From: Siphonodentalium dalli
Taxonomy: Eukaryota; Mollusca; Scaphopoda; Gadilida; Siphonodentaliidae
Assembly (NCBI GenBank): GCA_032622095.1
Contig: CP136063.1
Location: 26,972,987 to 27,036,986 of the forward strand
Length of the DNA: 64,000 bases
Direction of reading: 5' to 3'
Shown: positions 38,601 to 50,668 of the stretch, in pieces
Position numbering within the stretch: the first letter of the stretch is position 1
Layout of the letters: every line of letters starts with the position of its first letter
Notes under the pieces: model-generated
Told to the model about the DNA's origin: nothing
Seen by the model: the letters and a program-made list of their open reading frames with translations, nothing else
The model's database searches: none
Program-made: the position numbers and the translations under genes

Positions 38601-41600
38601 AGATATCTTGCTAATTTTTGCGTCATTGTGTTCGTATTTGATGCCCCTATACTATTTACCAGGGTTTTGGTGAGGTATTGTGCCGATATTTTATAATGTA
38701 GGCCAATATGTATGTTGTTCTGTTCATACTTTTCGAATATCTCTCGCCTCTATCGACATAATACGGCAAGTAGGTAATCGTTTAGAAGTACTAGAAATTC
38801 CCCATCGAATGACACCAAACACGTGACGATTGGTTGAAGGAATTTAAATTCATAGTGCATTTTCTGTAAACTTGAAAAAAAAGGAAGTGGCCACAATTTC
38901 TACATTTCTCAACCGATTCATAAAATTCACTCATAATGACACTCAGTACATCTTATAGATACTTCACAACAATTTTGGTTCAAATCAGCGACCAAAAAAA
39001 ATTGACAAATTTTGACCCCCTCCCTAGTGCGGACAAATTTCATTGGATCTTGGTCAAAATTTCACCATTTCATCTTCTCTCTATAGATAAGACGCTCACA
39101 TAAACCAAATCCAGTTTATATGCGTCGTCTAGGAGGAGATAGAGTCAAAAGCACTTTCTCCTCAATTGATGTATCAATACAATGTTCGATGGTCTGTAAC
39201 TTGGACATTTCTCAACCGATTTACAAAATTCTTTCAGGAGGATCATTAGTACGTCCTATAGATACACGACAGTAAAAATATTTGAAATCATCGCAAAAAA
39301 AAAATTGCGAAAATTTTGCCCCCACCCAAACCCCAAAAATATAAGTCCGTCGCTGTTCAAAACTTTTTTTCGTATCAAGTTGCTAATGATTAACTGCATA
39401 GAAGATCTCAAATCTGGATACCTTGCATGCCATAGCCAGACACAGGATATGAAATAAATCGAGTTTTGCGAACCATGGGCGACAACTCTGTGGCGAAAGC
39501 GCGGACATAAATTGTAATGCATTCACCCAATAGGGCATAATGAGGTGCACATATGGTCCATATTTGGAGTCTCTGCTGCTCATACTTTTCGAGATACAGC
39601 ATCCCCATTTTTTCACAAAAGGGGAGATAACTCTGTAAATCAAGGGCGGACAATATCCTATATAGTCTATTGACCTAGAATTAGTATAGGTCTATATACG
39701 TACGAAATTCCAGATCTCTATATATTGTACTTCCAGAGATATAAGAGTTACAAAATTGCTAAGAATAATAATAATAATAATAATAATATTGGAAAAAAAT
39801 AATAAATTGAATAACAATATACTTCCATATTAAAATATGGAAGTATAATAAGGGAATCGCGCGAAATTGATTGGTATGTCGATATTATGGTTTATTGACA
39901 TTTCTGTGTTCAGTTTGAACGTTCTGGTGTGACCTCCACCCATGCCTCGAAATTTGGTGACGTGGATAGAAAAGTCGCCATATCTCGGCCAATTTTTGAG
40001 ATATCTTGCTAATTTTTGCGTCATTGTGTTCGTATTTGATGCCCCTATACTATTTACCAGGGTTTTGGTGAGGTATTGTGCCGATATTTTATAATGTAGG
40101 CCAATATGTATGTTGTTCTGTTCATACTTTTCGAATATCTCTCGCCTCTATCGACATAATACGGCAAGTAGGTAATCGTTTAGAAGTACTAGAAATTCCC
40201 CATCGAATGACACCAAACACGTGACGATTGGTTGAAGGAATTTAAATTCATAGTGCATTTTCTGTAAACTTGAAAAAAAAGGAAGTGGCCACAATTTCTA
40301 CATTTCTCAACCGATTCATAAAATTCACTCATAATGACACTCAGTACATCTTATAGATACTTCACAACAATTTTGGTTCAAATCAGCGACCAAAAAAAAT
40401 TGACAAATTTTGACCCCCTCCCTAGTGCGGACAAATTTCATTGGATCTTGGTCAAAATTTCACCATTTCATCTTCTCTCTATAGATAAGACGCTCACATA
40501 AACCAAATCCAGTTTATATGCGTCGTCTAGGAGGAGATAGAGTCAAAAGCACTTTCTCCTCAATTGATGTATCAATACAATGTTCGATGGTCTGTAACTT
40601 GGACATTTCTCAACCGATTTACAAAATTCTTTCAGGAGGATCATTAGTACGTCCTATAGATACACGACAGTAAAAATATTTGAAATCATCGCAAAAAAAA
40701 AATTGCGAAAATTTTGCCCCCACCCAAACCCCAAAAATATAAGTCCGTCGCTGTTCAAAACTTTTTTTCGTATCAAGTTGCTAATGATTAACTGCATAGA
40801 AGATCTCAAATCTGGATACCTTGCATGCCATAGCCAGACACAGGATATGAAATAAATCGAGTTTTGCGAACCATGGGCGACAACTCTGTGGCGAAAGCGC
40901 GGACATAAATTGTAATGCATTCACCCAATAGGGCATAATGAGGTGCACATATGGTCCATATTTGGAGTCTCTGCTGCTCATACTTTTCGAGATACAGCAT
41001 CCCCATTTTTTCACAAAAGGGGAGATAACTCTGTAAATCAAGGGCGGACAATATCCTATATAGTCTATTGACCTAGAATTAGTATAGGTCTATATACGTA
41101 CGAAATTCCAGATCTCTATATATTGTACTTCCAGAGATATAAGAGTTACAAAATTGCTAAGAATAATAATAATAATAATAATAATATTGGAAAAAAATAA
41201 TAAATTGAATAACAATATACTTCCATATTAAAATATGGAAGTATAATAAGGGAATCGCGCGAAATTGATTGGTATGTCGATATTATGGTTTATTGACATT
41301 TCTGTGTTCAGTTTGAACGTTCTGGTGTGACCTCCACCCATGCCTCGAAATTTGGTGACGTGGATAGAAAAGTCGCCATATCTCGGCCAATTTTTGAGAT
41401 ATCTTGCTAATTTTTGCGTCATTGTGTTCGTATTTGATGCCCCTATACTATTTACCAGGGTTTTGGTGAGGTATTGTGCCGATATTTTATAATGTAGGCC
41501 AATATGTATGTTGTTCTGTTCATACTTTTCGAATATCTCTCGCCTCTATCGACATAATACGGCAAGTAGGTAATCGTTTAGAAGTACTAGAAATTCCCCA

Positions 41601-44600
41601 TCGAATGACACCAAACACGTGACGATTGGTTGAAGGAATTTAAATTCATAGTGCATTTTCTGTAAACTTGAAAAAAAAGGAAGTGGCCACAATTTCTACA
41701 TTTCTCAACCGATTCATAAAATTCACTCATAATGACACTCAGTACATCTTATAGATACTTCACAACAATTTTGGTTCAAATCAGCGACCAAAAAAAATTG
41801 ACAAATTTTGACCCCCTCCCTAGTGCGGACAAATTTCATTGGATCTTGGTCAAAATTTCACCATTTCATCTTCTCTCTATAGATAAGACGCTCACATAAA
41901 CCAAATCCAGTTTATATGCGTCGTCTAGGAGGAGATAGAGTCAAAAGCACTTTCTCCTCAATTGATGTATCAATACAATGTTCGATGGTCTGTAACTTGG
42001 ACATTTCTCAACCGATTTACAAAATTCTTTCAGGAGGATCATTAGTACGTCCTATAGATACACGACAGTAAAAATATTTGAAATCATCGCAAAAAAAAAA
42101 TTGCGAAAATTTTGCCCCCACCCAAACCCCAAAAATATAAGTCCGTCGCTGTTCAAAACTTTTTTTCGTATCAAGTTGCTAATGATTAACTGCATAGAAG
42201 ATCTCAAATCTGGATACCTTGCATGCCATAGCCAGACACAGGATATGAAATAAATCGAGTTTTGCGAACCATGGGCGACAACTCTGTGGCGAAAGCGCGG
42301 ACATAAATTGTAATGCATTCACCCAATAGGGCATAATGAGGTGCACATATGGTCCATATTTGGAGTCTCTGCTGCTCATACTTTTCGAGATACAGCATCC
42401 CCATTTTTTCACAAAAGGGGAGATAACTCTGTAAATCAAGGGCGGACAATATCCTATATAGTCTATTGACCTAGAATTAGTATAGGTCTATATACGTACG
42501 AAATTCCAGATCTCTATATATTGTACTTCCAGAGATATAAGAGTTACAAAATTGCTAAGAATAATAATAATAATAATAATAATATTGGAAAAAAATAATA
42601 AATTGAATAACAATATACTTCCATATTAAAATATGGAAGTATAATAAGGGAATCGCGCGAAATTGATTGGTATGTCGATATTATGGTTTATTGACATTTC
42701 TGTGTTCAGTTTGAACGTTCTGGTGTGACCTCCACCCATGCCTCGAAATTTGGTGACGTGGATAGAAAAGTCGCCATATCTCGGCCAATTTTTGAGATAT
42801 CTTGCTAATTTTTGCGTCATTGTGTTCGTATTTGATGCCCCTATACTATTTACCAGGGTTTTGGTGAGGTATTGTGCCGATATTTTATAATGTAGGCCAA
42901 TATGTATGTTGTTCTGTTCATACTTTTCGAATATCTCTCGCCTCTATCGACATAATACGGCAAGTAGGTAATCGTTTAGAAGTACTAGAAATTCCCCATC
43001 GAATGACACCAAACACGTGACGATTGGTTGAAGGAATTTAAATTCATAGTGCATTTTCTGTAAACTTGAAAAAAAAGGAAGTGGCCACAATTTCTACATT
43101 TCTCAACCGATTCATAAAATTCACTCATAATGACACTCAGTACATCTTATAGATACTTCACAACAATTTTGGTTCAAATCAGCGACCAAAAAAAATTGAC
43201 AAATTTTGACCCCCTCCCTAGTGCGGACAAATTTCATTGGATCTTGGTCAAAATTTCACCATTTCATCTTCTCTCTATAGATAAGACGCTCACATAAACC
43301 AAATCCAGTTTATATGCGTCGTCTAGGAGGAGATAGAGTCAAAAGCACTTTCTCCTCAATTGATGTATCAATACAATGTTCGATGGTCTGTAACTTGGAC
43401 ATTTCTCAACCGATTTACAAAATTCTTTCAGGAGGATCATTAGTACGTCCTATAGATACACGACAGTAAAAATATTTGAAATCATCGCAAAAAAAAAATT
43501 GCGAAAATTTTGCCCCCACCCAAACCCCAAAAATATAAGTCCGTCGCTGTTCAAAACTTTTTTTCGTATCAAGTTGCTAATGATTAACTGCATAGAAGAT
43601 CTCAAATCTGGATACCTTGCATGCCATAGCCAGACACAGGATATGAAATAAATCGAGTTTTGCGAACCATGGGCGACAACTCTGTGGCGAAAGCGCGGAC
43701 ATAAATTGTAATGCATTCACCCAATAGGGCATAATGAGGTGCACATATGGTCCATATTTGGAGTCTCTGCTGCTCATACTTTTCGAGATACAGCATCCCC
43801 ATTTTTTCACAAAAGGGGAGATAACTCTGTAAATCAAGGGCGGACAATATCCTATATAGTCTATTGACCTAGAATTAGTATAGGTCTATATACGTACGAA
43901 ATTCCAGATCTCTATATATTGTACTTCCAGAGATATAAGAGTTACAAAATTGCTAAGAATAATAATAATAATAATAATAATATTGGAAAAAAATAATAAA
44001 TTGAATAACAATATACTTCCATATTAAAATATGGAAGTATAATAAGGGAATCGCGCGAAATTGATTGGTATGTCGATATTATGGTTTATTGACATTTCTG
44101 TGTTCAGTTTGAACGTTCTGGTGTGACCTCCACCCATGCCTCGAAATTTGGTGACGTGGATAGAAAAGTCGCCATATCTCGGCCAATTTTTGAGATATCT
44201 TGCTAATTTTTGCGTCATTGTGTTCGTATTTGATGCCCCTATACTATTTACCAGGGTTTTGGTGAGGTATTGTGCCGATATTTTATAATGTAGGCCAATA
44301 TGTATGTTGTTCTGTTCATACTTTTCGAATATCTCTCGCCTCTATCGACATAATACGGCAAGTAGGTAATCGTTTAGAAGTACTAGAAATTCCCCATCGA
44401 ATGACACCAAACACGTGACGATTGGTTGAAGGAATTTAAATTCATAGTGCATTTTCTGTAAACTTGAAAAAAAAGGAAGTGGCCACAATTTCTACATTTC
44501 TCAACCGATTCATAAAATTCACTCATAATGACACTCAGTACATCTTATAGATACTTCACAACAATTTTGGTTCAAATCAGCGACCAAAAAAAATTGACAA

Positions 44601-46317
44601 ATTTTGACCCCCTCCCTAGTGCGGACAAATTTCATTGGATCTTGGTCAAAATTTCACCATTTCATCTTCTCTCTATAGATAAGACGCTCACATAAACCAA
44701 ATCCAGTTTATATGCGTCGTCTAGGAGGAGATAGAGTCAAAAGCACTTTCTCCTCAATTGATGTATCAATACAATGTTCGATGGTCTGTAACTTGGACAT
44801 TTCTCAACCGATTTACAAAATTCTTTCAGGAGGATCATTAGTACGTCCTATAGATACACGACAGTAAAAATATTTGAAATCATCGCAAAAAAAAAATTGC
44901 GAAAATTTTGCCCCCACCCAAACCCCAAAAATATAAGTCCGTCGCTGTTCAAAACTTTTTTTCGTATCAAGTTGCTAATGATTAACTGCATAGAAGATCT
45001 CAAATCTGGATACCTTGCATGCCATAGCCAGACACAGGATATGAAATAAATCGAGTTTTGCGAACCATGGGCGACAACTCTGTGGCGAAAGCGCGGACAT
45101 AAATTGTAATGCATTCACCCAATAGGGCATAATGAGGTGCACATATGGTCCATATTTGGAGTCTCTGCTGCTCATACTTTTCGAGATACAGCATCCCCAT
45201 TTTTTCACAAAAGGGGAGATAACTCTGTAAATCAAGGGCGGACAATATCCTATATAGTCTATTGACCTAGAATTAGTATAGGTCTATATACGTACGAAAT
45301 TCCAGATCTCTATATATTGTACTTCCAGAGATATAAGAGTTACAAAATTGCTAAGAATAATAATAATAATAATAATAATATTGGAAAAAAATAATAAATT
45401 GAATAACAATATACTTCCATATTAAAATATGGAAGTATAATAAGGGAATCGCGCGAAATTGATTGGTATGTCGATATTATGGTTTATTGACATTTCTGTG
45501 TTCAGTTTGAACGTTCTGGTGTGACCTCCACCCATGCCTCGAAATTTGGTGACGTGGATAGAAAAGTCGCCATATCTCGGCCAATTTTTGAGATATCTTG
45601 CTAATTTTTGCGTCATTGTGTTCGTATTTGATGCCCCTATACTATTTACCAGGGTTTTGGTGAGGTATTGTGCCGATATTTTATAATGTAGGCCAATATG
45701 TATGTTGTTCTGTTCATACTTTTCGAATATCTCTCGCCTCTATCGACATAATACGGCAAGTAGGTAATCGTTTAGAAGTACTAGAAATTCCCCATCGAAT
45801 GACACCAAACACGTGACGATTGGTTGAAGGAATTTAAATTCATAGTGCATTTTCTGTAAACTTGAAAAAAAAGGAAGTGGCCACAATTTCTACATTTCTC
45901 AACCGATTCATAAAATTCACTCATAATGACACTCAGTACATCTTATAGATACTTCACAACAATTTTGGTTCAAATCAGCGACCAAAAAAAATTGACAAAT
46001 TTTGACCCCCTCCCTAGTGCGGACAAATTTCATTGGATCTTGGTCAAAATTTCACCATTTCATCTTCTCTCTATAGATAAGACGCTCACATAAACCAAAT
46101 CCAGTTTATATGCGTCGTCTAGGAGGAGATAGAGTCAAAAGCACTTTCTCCTCAATTGATGTATCAATACAATGTTCGATGGTCTGTAACTTGGACATTT
46201 CTCAACCGATTTACAAAATTCTTTCAGGAGGATCATTAGTACGTCCTATAGATACACGACAGTAAAAATATTTGAAATCATCGCAAAAAAAAAATTGCGA
46301 AAATTTTGCCCCCACCC
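29640..46317 (+). repeat. Satellite array 2: 1398-bp unit, about 11.9 copies, running into a gap
   Basis: The unit begins abruptly at its internal position 117 (CATGCCATAGCCAGACAC), right after a broken 1723-bp copy, and repeats every 1398 bp to the N gap. Its consensus looks identical to array 1, in the same orientation. Eleven full spacings can be counted from the recurring blocks (for example 30868 to 44848 in ten steps). The array end is not seen, so the real copy number may be larger. Confidence 0.97.
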
Positions 46318-46417
46318 NNNNNNNNNNNNNNNNNNNNNNNNNNNNNNNNNNNNNNNNNNNNNNNNNNNNNNNNNNNNNNNNNNNNNNNNNNNNNNNNNNN
46401 NNNNNNNNNNNNNNNNN
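46318..46417. other. Assembly gap, exactly 100 N
   Basis: A run of exactly 100 N is the usual placeholder for a gap of unknown size. It cuts satellite array 2 on the left and a LINE on the right, so the two sides may not be true neighbours. Any open frame spanning it is an artefact. Confidence 0.98.
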
Positions 46418-46418
46418 T

Positions 46419-46925
46419 GACGATAGACGAATGTGTAATCTCGATGAGTGTCATGAAGCCCTTAAGAGACATTTTCAGAAAACTTGGTCTGCAGATACAA
46501 AAAAATTACCTAAATTGAGAACCTATATATTATTTAAACACACATACGAATTAGAAAGATATGTAACTCTTAACATCAGTAAAGCTGAAAGGTCGATTAT
46601 GGCACAATTTCGATGCGGTGTTCTCCCCTTGAATATTGAGACTGGGAGGTATAATAAGGAAGATTCCGACAAGAGATATTGTTCTCTGTGTGATTGTAGT
46701 CAAGTTGAAGACGAGACACATTTTCTCCTTAACTGTCGAGCATATAAACACTTGCGATCAAAACTGATGTCATATATCGCGATTGAACATGGACAGACAC
46801 AATTTAGTGACGTCGGCTTGCTTACTCGGCTAATGAATCGGTATCCTCTTCAAGTAGCTAAATTTCGTTATAGTGATTATCAAAAAAGACATTATCTTCT
46901 TAGCAAAACCTTTTCTATCCCATGA
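46419..46925 (+). pseudogene. C-terminal fragment of a non-LTR retrotransposon ORF2 (168 codons)
   Basis: An open frame runs from the gap edge to TGA. About 88 residues in, it has C-S-L-C, then nine residues, H, four residues and C, in the context V-E-D-E-T-H-F-L-L-N-C. This is the cysteine-histidine zinc-binding tail typical of ORF2 in CR1/L2/Jockey-like LINEs, downstream of the reverse transcriptase. An upstream segment S-I-M-A-Q-F-R-C-G-V-L-P-L fits the pre-zinc region of these proteins. The reverse transcriptase and endonuclease are missing, lost in the gap or by 5' truncation. The fragment is intact within its own frame, so insertion may be fairly recent. The exact clade is uncertain. 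Confidence 0.8.
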
Positions 46926-47099
46926 ATGTGCACAACAATTTTCTTTATTATTTTTGTTTAAAGTGACTAATAGGCCTTATTGGCCGGGTGTGTTGTTATT
47001 TTGTTACTTGACATTGTTATCACCTGTATGTGTTGTTTTGTATACACTATACACACATGTCACTATAATAAAATATTCGTTCGTTCGTTCGTTCGTTCG
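46926..47099 (+). mobile_element. LINE 3' UTR and (TTCG)6 tail
   Basis: The ~150-bp AT/GT-rich 3' UTR holds a polyadenylation-like AATAAA at 47067-47072. Six perfect TTCG repeats follow (47076-47099). A short tandem 3' tail in place of poly-A is typical of CR1/L2-like LINEs and marks the element's 3' end and insertion point. Confidence 0.75.
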
Positions 47100-47104
47100 T
47101 TTAT

Positions 47105-47400
47105 AGGCATGTTTCTGGACCCCGACCGATCCCACTCAAATTTGGTAGCTGTGTCTACTTTGATCACGGGAACAATATGGGCGGGTCCAATTTCACTTGA
47201 GACCGTGTCCTTGACCTTGACATCGCTCATTAACGCTCATATAGGCATGTTTCTGGACCTCGACCGATCCGATTCAAATTTGGTATAATGTAGGCCTACT
47301 TTGATCCCGGGAACAATATGGGTGGGTCCAATTTCACGTGCGACCGTGTCCTTGAACATATTGGCTCAGATAGGCATGTTTCCGGGCCGATCGAACAATA
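47105..47400 (+). repeat. Tandem ~138-bp repeat, two copies plus a partial third
   Basis: AGGCATGTTTCTGGACC occurs at 47105 and 47243, and AGGCATGTTTCCGGG at 47372. Shared blocks are CGACCGATCC, TCAAATTTGGTA, GGGAACAATATGGG and GACCGTGTCCTTGA. The copies are diverged and show no coding. The block starts right after the LINE tail. Confidence 0.75.
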
Positions 47401-47718
47401 GTTTGTCCAGGCGGAGACGATCACAAATAAATCCCTAAATATCCCGGACGAAGAGGGGGCACATCGGCTAGTGTTGTCTATTTTCGTAGACGTATTTAAC
47501 TCAAAGTTCGTTGACACCCATACAATTTTCTGATTACGCAGTTTATGAAGTTTATGTCGGGCATCCGCTTGCTGGATGCTGATTATCTAGGTTAAATTCT
47601 AGAATATTCAGCTATTAAAGCATATTCAAGCACGATAACCCTTAACTCAATCATATTTTAGATTGACTAGGGATCTCTGATTTTTTAATAGAAGATATAA
47701 AAAAACAAAGAATCCTAG

Positions 47719-48015
47719 AGTTACAAATATTATTATATGGATGTTAAACATTTGGTTACTAAATGCGCTGTAATGAGAATTGACTTGAATCCTATTGATT
47801 AATTTGTAGGAATGCTTACTGCTTAGCTATTAAGTTCAACAAGCAGTAACAATGTCATATTAAAAAGAGAAAAGAATCATGCAGTTACAAATATTATTAT
47901 ATGGATGTTAATGCCTTGGTGACTAAATGTGCTGTATTGAGCAGCGACTTGAATCATATTGATTCATTTGTAGGAATGCTCAGCAAATTAAACTCAACAT
48001 GCAGTAACAGATTGT
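47719..48015 (+). repeat. Diverged tandem duplication, 164-bp period
   Basis: TTACAAATATTATTATATGG is found at 47721 and 47885. Each is followed by TGGATGTTAA, TTGGT-ACTAAATG-GCTGTA, GACTTGAATC-TATTGATT and TTGTAGGAATGCT. There is no coding potential. Confidence 0.75.
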
Positions 48016-49600
48016 TTGTATTATTAGCTAAACATTCATACAAATGAATCATTAGAAATCAGTGTTATGGGTGTCTGAACCTGGCTATTATAAGGCACAT
48101 TATTATTCCTCGCTGAGAACGTGTCAAGTGAGCAGGGACGTGGGCTGGATGGTCTCCAATATTGGGGCGTCCACCTTGGAATTTCCAACCGCACCATCCC
48201 CTTGAAACAGACCAAACTCATGCACAAGGCCTGGGCTTTGGTTTTTCCCAACTGCATGACACATTATAGCTCTAGATTGTATGCCATTCTGAAGTGAATT
48301 GATCAGTAGCATTTGGTTGGCCACCATGCAAACCGGGGGATAAACTCAGGATACATGGGCCCAGTGAGAAAATGTGGATATCTGAACTTGAAAATTGCAA
48401 AAATCATCTAGACTGGCTTCAAGATTCCCAAGTGTTGGAAGTTTACAACCTGGCGCCCCCACCCCCACAAGATTGGAAATGTTCCCAACAGATGGAGAGA
48501 GAGAGAGAGAGAGAGAGATTATTTATTTTTGCAAAAGAGCATACATTATTTAATACAAAGCCCCACTATTAAATTGTTGTCAAATCAAACTAAGAGAACA
48601 ATTTCAACATGTTGTTGGTGTTAAATTTCAAACCAATCTCTTGTAAGACAAGAAATTTGTAACTGTTGAACACTTGTCCAAATTTGGGGATAGACACCAA
48701 TTAAGCACCCCCTCCCCAAGTCCCCCACCCCAATCACGTCATAACCTATCAATGATTCAGTTGAACGTGATTTCATAAGTTATATTCATGTCTGGGCGAC
48801 AAACATGTTAGTCTGGCTGTCGGAGCTGAAATATAGGATCTACCCGGAAAAAATTCTTAACAAGTTAAATTTGGTATCATTGGACAGAGGAGACATTCGT
48901 GTATAGCATATCCAAAATTCGTATAGGGGACAGAATAGGGGAGGGGTCTGACGTAATTTATAAAGGTAATTGTGACCACGGGACTCTGTATATGCGCAAA
49001 GTGATCTAGATAACAGTTGTTTTCAGTACAGAAATGTATATATAATGAACGATTATATAATTGCCACGCCATCAGATAATATATTTACATAAATATGGAC
49101 AATGTAAAACGTATTTCTTATATCATGATGAAATTCCGTTTAATTAAACTCTCTTTAATAGCTTTCATTAAACTACAAAGAGTCAGTCTCGAATTTATCA
49201 TTCTTGCTTGAACGTAACGATACACTGTGGAAAGACGACGCGATGGGCCTACGTGTAAACTAACGCTCTTTATTTTAACCATATCGGGAAATGATTCATG
49301 TTGAACGCTCTTTAATGGTCCAAGGCGATAAATTCAATGATTTATGTAATGATGCAATACAACTATCAAATAGAACGTAGCTATTGTTTCTTCAAGCGTG
49401 TAGTGACAAATAATTTATTAATATAGTTATTTTGATAGGTTTTTGTGTGACACTGTGCTTATTTTTCGCCTTCTGTTGAAACCTAACGGTGCCAACATAC
49501 GCAGAAGGCTTAGAGTACACTGAAACTGCATTGTTCTTGGTTGAGTTTTTTAAATTCTCATACTATAGTCTCATTGGTTTGGTCTGGTACGTGTTCGGCG
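48016..49600. other. No supported gene; contains a (GA)12 microsatellite
   Basis: The only clear element is a (GA)12 run at 48495-48518. A minus-strand open frame at 48124-48327 has no recognisable domain, and the surrounding sequence is unremarkable. Several C-rich CCCCC tracts lie at 48455-48475 and 48705-48735. Confidence 0.5.
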
Positions 49601-50356
49601 ATGGCAGAACCAACCCCGTATGTAGGGGCCATAAACTTTCAAGAGGACATGTGCGTCTTATCATTTCATAGCATGTGTCAATGTAATCTGGACACTAAGG
49701 ACAAGCCATTGGTACAAGTTATGGCAAAAGGATTGGAGACTTTGATTGATTTCTCTGATAAGCGAGGATATCACCACTTATCTGAATATTTGAAGGGGCA
49801 ATTAATAACCACACCCATTGGTAAGGTCTTGGTCCATAAAGACTGTAGGCGTGATTTCACTGATAGGAAACGAACCTTCAGTGTCAATCCTGAGTGTATG
49901 GATACGGTTCCGCTCTCTAAGAAAATGAGGTCTAAACAAGACCCATTTAATTTCAAAGAAGACTGTTTCATATGTGGAAAGGGTGCCATATCAGATCCTC
50001 GTCATCCCGGTAGAAGGCAAGTGCGAACAGTAACAACTCTCCCTATTAAAGACAGAGTTTTAGAACATTGCCGAATAAGAGATGATTCGTGGGCATTGAA
50101 GGTTCAGAAACGCATTCTAAGTTGCATTGATCTCGTTGCTGCAGAAGCCGTATATCATGCATCTTGTTTCTCCATGTTCTTAGGAGAAATAAATGAGGAA
50201 CCATCGGAGAGAAAACCACAGGGCAGAACACCAAGTGTCAAAATGCAACGCTCATTTGATTCGTTGTGTGTATGGCTGGAGTCTGGAGGTGGTACAGAAC
50301 TGTATACTCTGTCCGAGTTACATACTCGAATGGTAGAGCTAGCAATTGGGTTTTGA
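49601..50356 (+). CDS. Truncated multi-cysteine (putative zinc-binding) protein of an invertebrate-expanded family
   Basis: 251 codons from an ATG in good Kozak context (GGCGATGG). An in-frame ATG 20 codons upstream is less convincing because it adds an unrelated hydrophobic stretch. Likely metal ligands are H79-x2-C82, C122-F-I-C125 and Y-H186-x2-C189, with D-L-V-A-A-E-A-V before the last pair and R-D-D-S-W-A between. This pattern resembles the N-terminal part of long uncharacterised proteins abundant in molluscs and cnidarians; their function is unknown to me. In that family the chain continues well beyond the L-Y-T-L-S-E-L-H block, whereas here TGA follows ~15 residues later. It is either a truncated copy or one exon whose 3' splice site I cannot place; GG/GTTTTG near 50350 is a poor donor. 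A mobile-element origin is possible. Confidence 0.5.
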   Translation: MAEPTPYVGAINFQEDMCVLSFHSMCQCNLDTKDKPLVQVMAKGLETLIDFSDKRGYHHLSEYLKGQLITTPIGKVLVHKDCRRDFTDRKRTFSVNPECMDTVPLSKKMRSKQDPFNFKEDCFICGKGAISDPRHPGRRQVRTVTTLPIKDRVLEHCRIRDDSWALKVQKRILSCIDLVAAEAVYHASCFSMFLGEINEEPSERKPQGRTPSVKMQRSFDSLCVWLESGGGTELYTLSELHTRMVELAIGF

Positions 50357-50668
50357 TTTAAACATATTTTATTGTATATCAATTATATACATGGGGATTG
50401 GGACACACGTTTTGTCAACTTAGTGACGCCCCTCTCCCGCACAAAAGGTATAACATAACATTTAAACAAGATGGCAGGATGAAATTGTGAATATTTAAGC
50501 AGGGAAACAGATGTGAATATTTGTACAGAGTGTGCTATGAGTGGAGTTTTATTGTGTCCAGTTTTACCCTCACGTTGTCATAAGTTGTGTCTAAAAAGGC
50601 CGGGCATTTAAATTTTTAATTGTTTTCAATGACAGATTGACATAACAGAGAAAAATATATGATCGAAT
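50357..50668. other. Region between the truncated gene and the minus-strand LINE, no gene
   Basis: AT-rich sequence. The part next to 50668 is probably the 3' UTR of the minus-strand LINE. Nothing else is recognised. Confidence 0.4.

Noticed and set aside
2771-46317. Repeated minus-strand open frames of 88, 86, 81 and 64 codons in every 1398-bp unit
   Set aside because: They overlap each other in different frames, have no domain, and one is lost by 1-2-bp indels in one copy. Their repetition only reflects the repeat. I do not call them genes.
2777-46317. CRISPR array
   Set aside because: The repeats are kilobase units without short spacers between short repeats, and the DNA is eukaryotic in character.
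2777-46317. rDNA or histone tandem array
   Set aside because: No rRNA-like conserved, GC-rich blocks and no histone-like coding sequence occur in the unit.
46272-46925. Open frame running from the satellite through the N gap into the LINE
   Set aside because: The 100 N are a placeholder of unknown length, so the joined frame is artificial. Only the part from 46419 is supported.
48124-48327. Minus-strand open frame of 67 codons
   Set aside because: It has no motif or splice context, and an overlapping frame on the same strand looks equally plausible.
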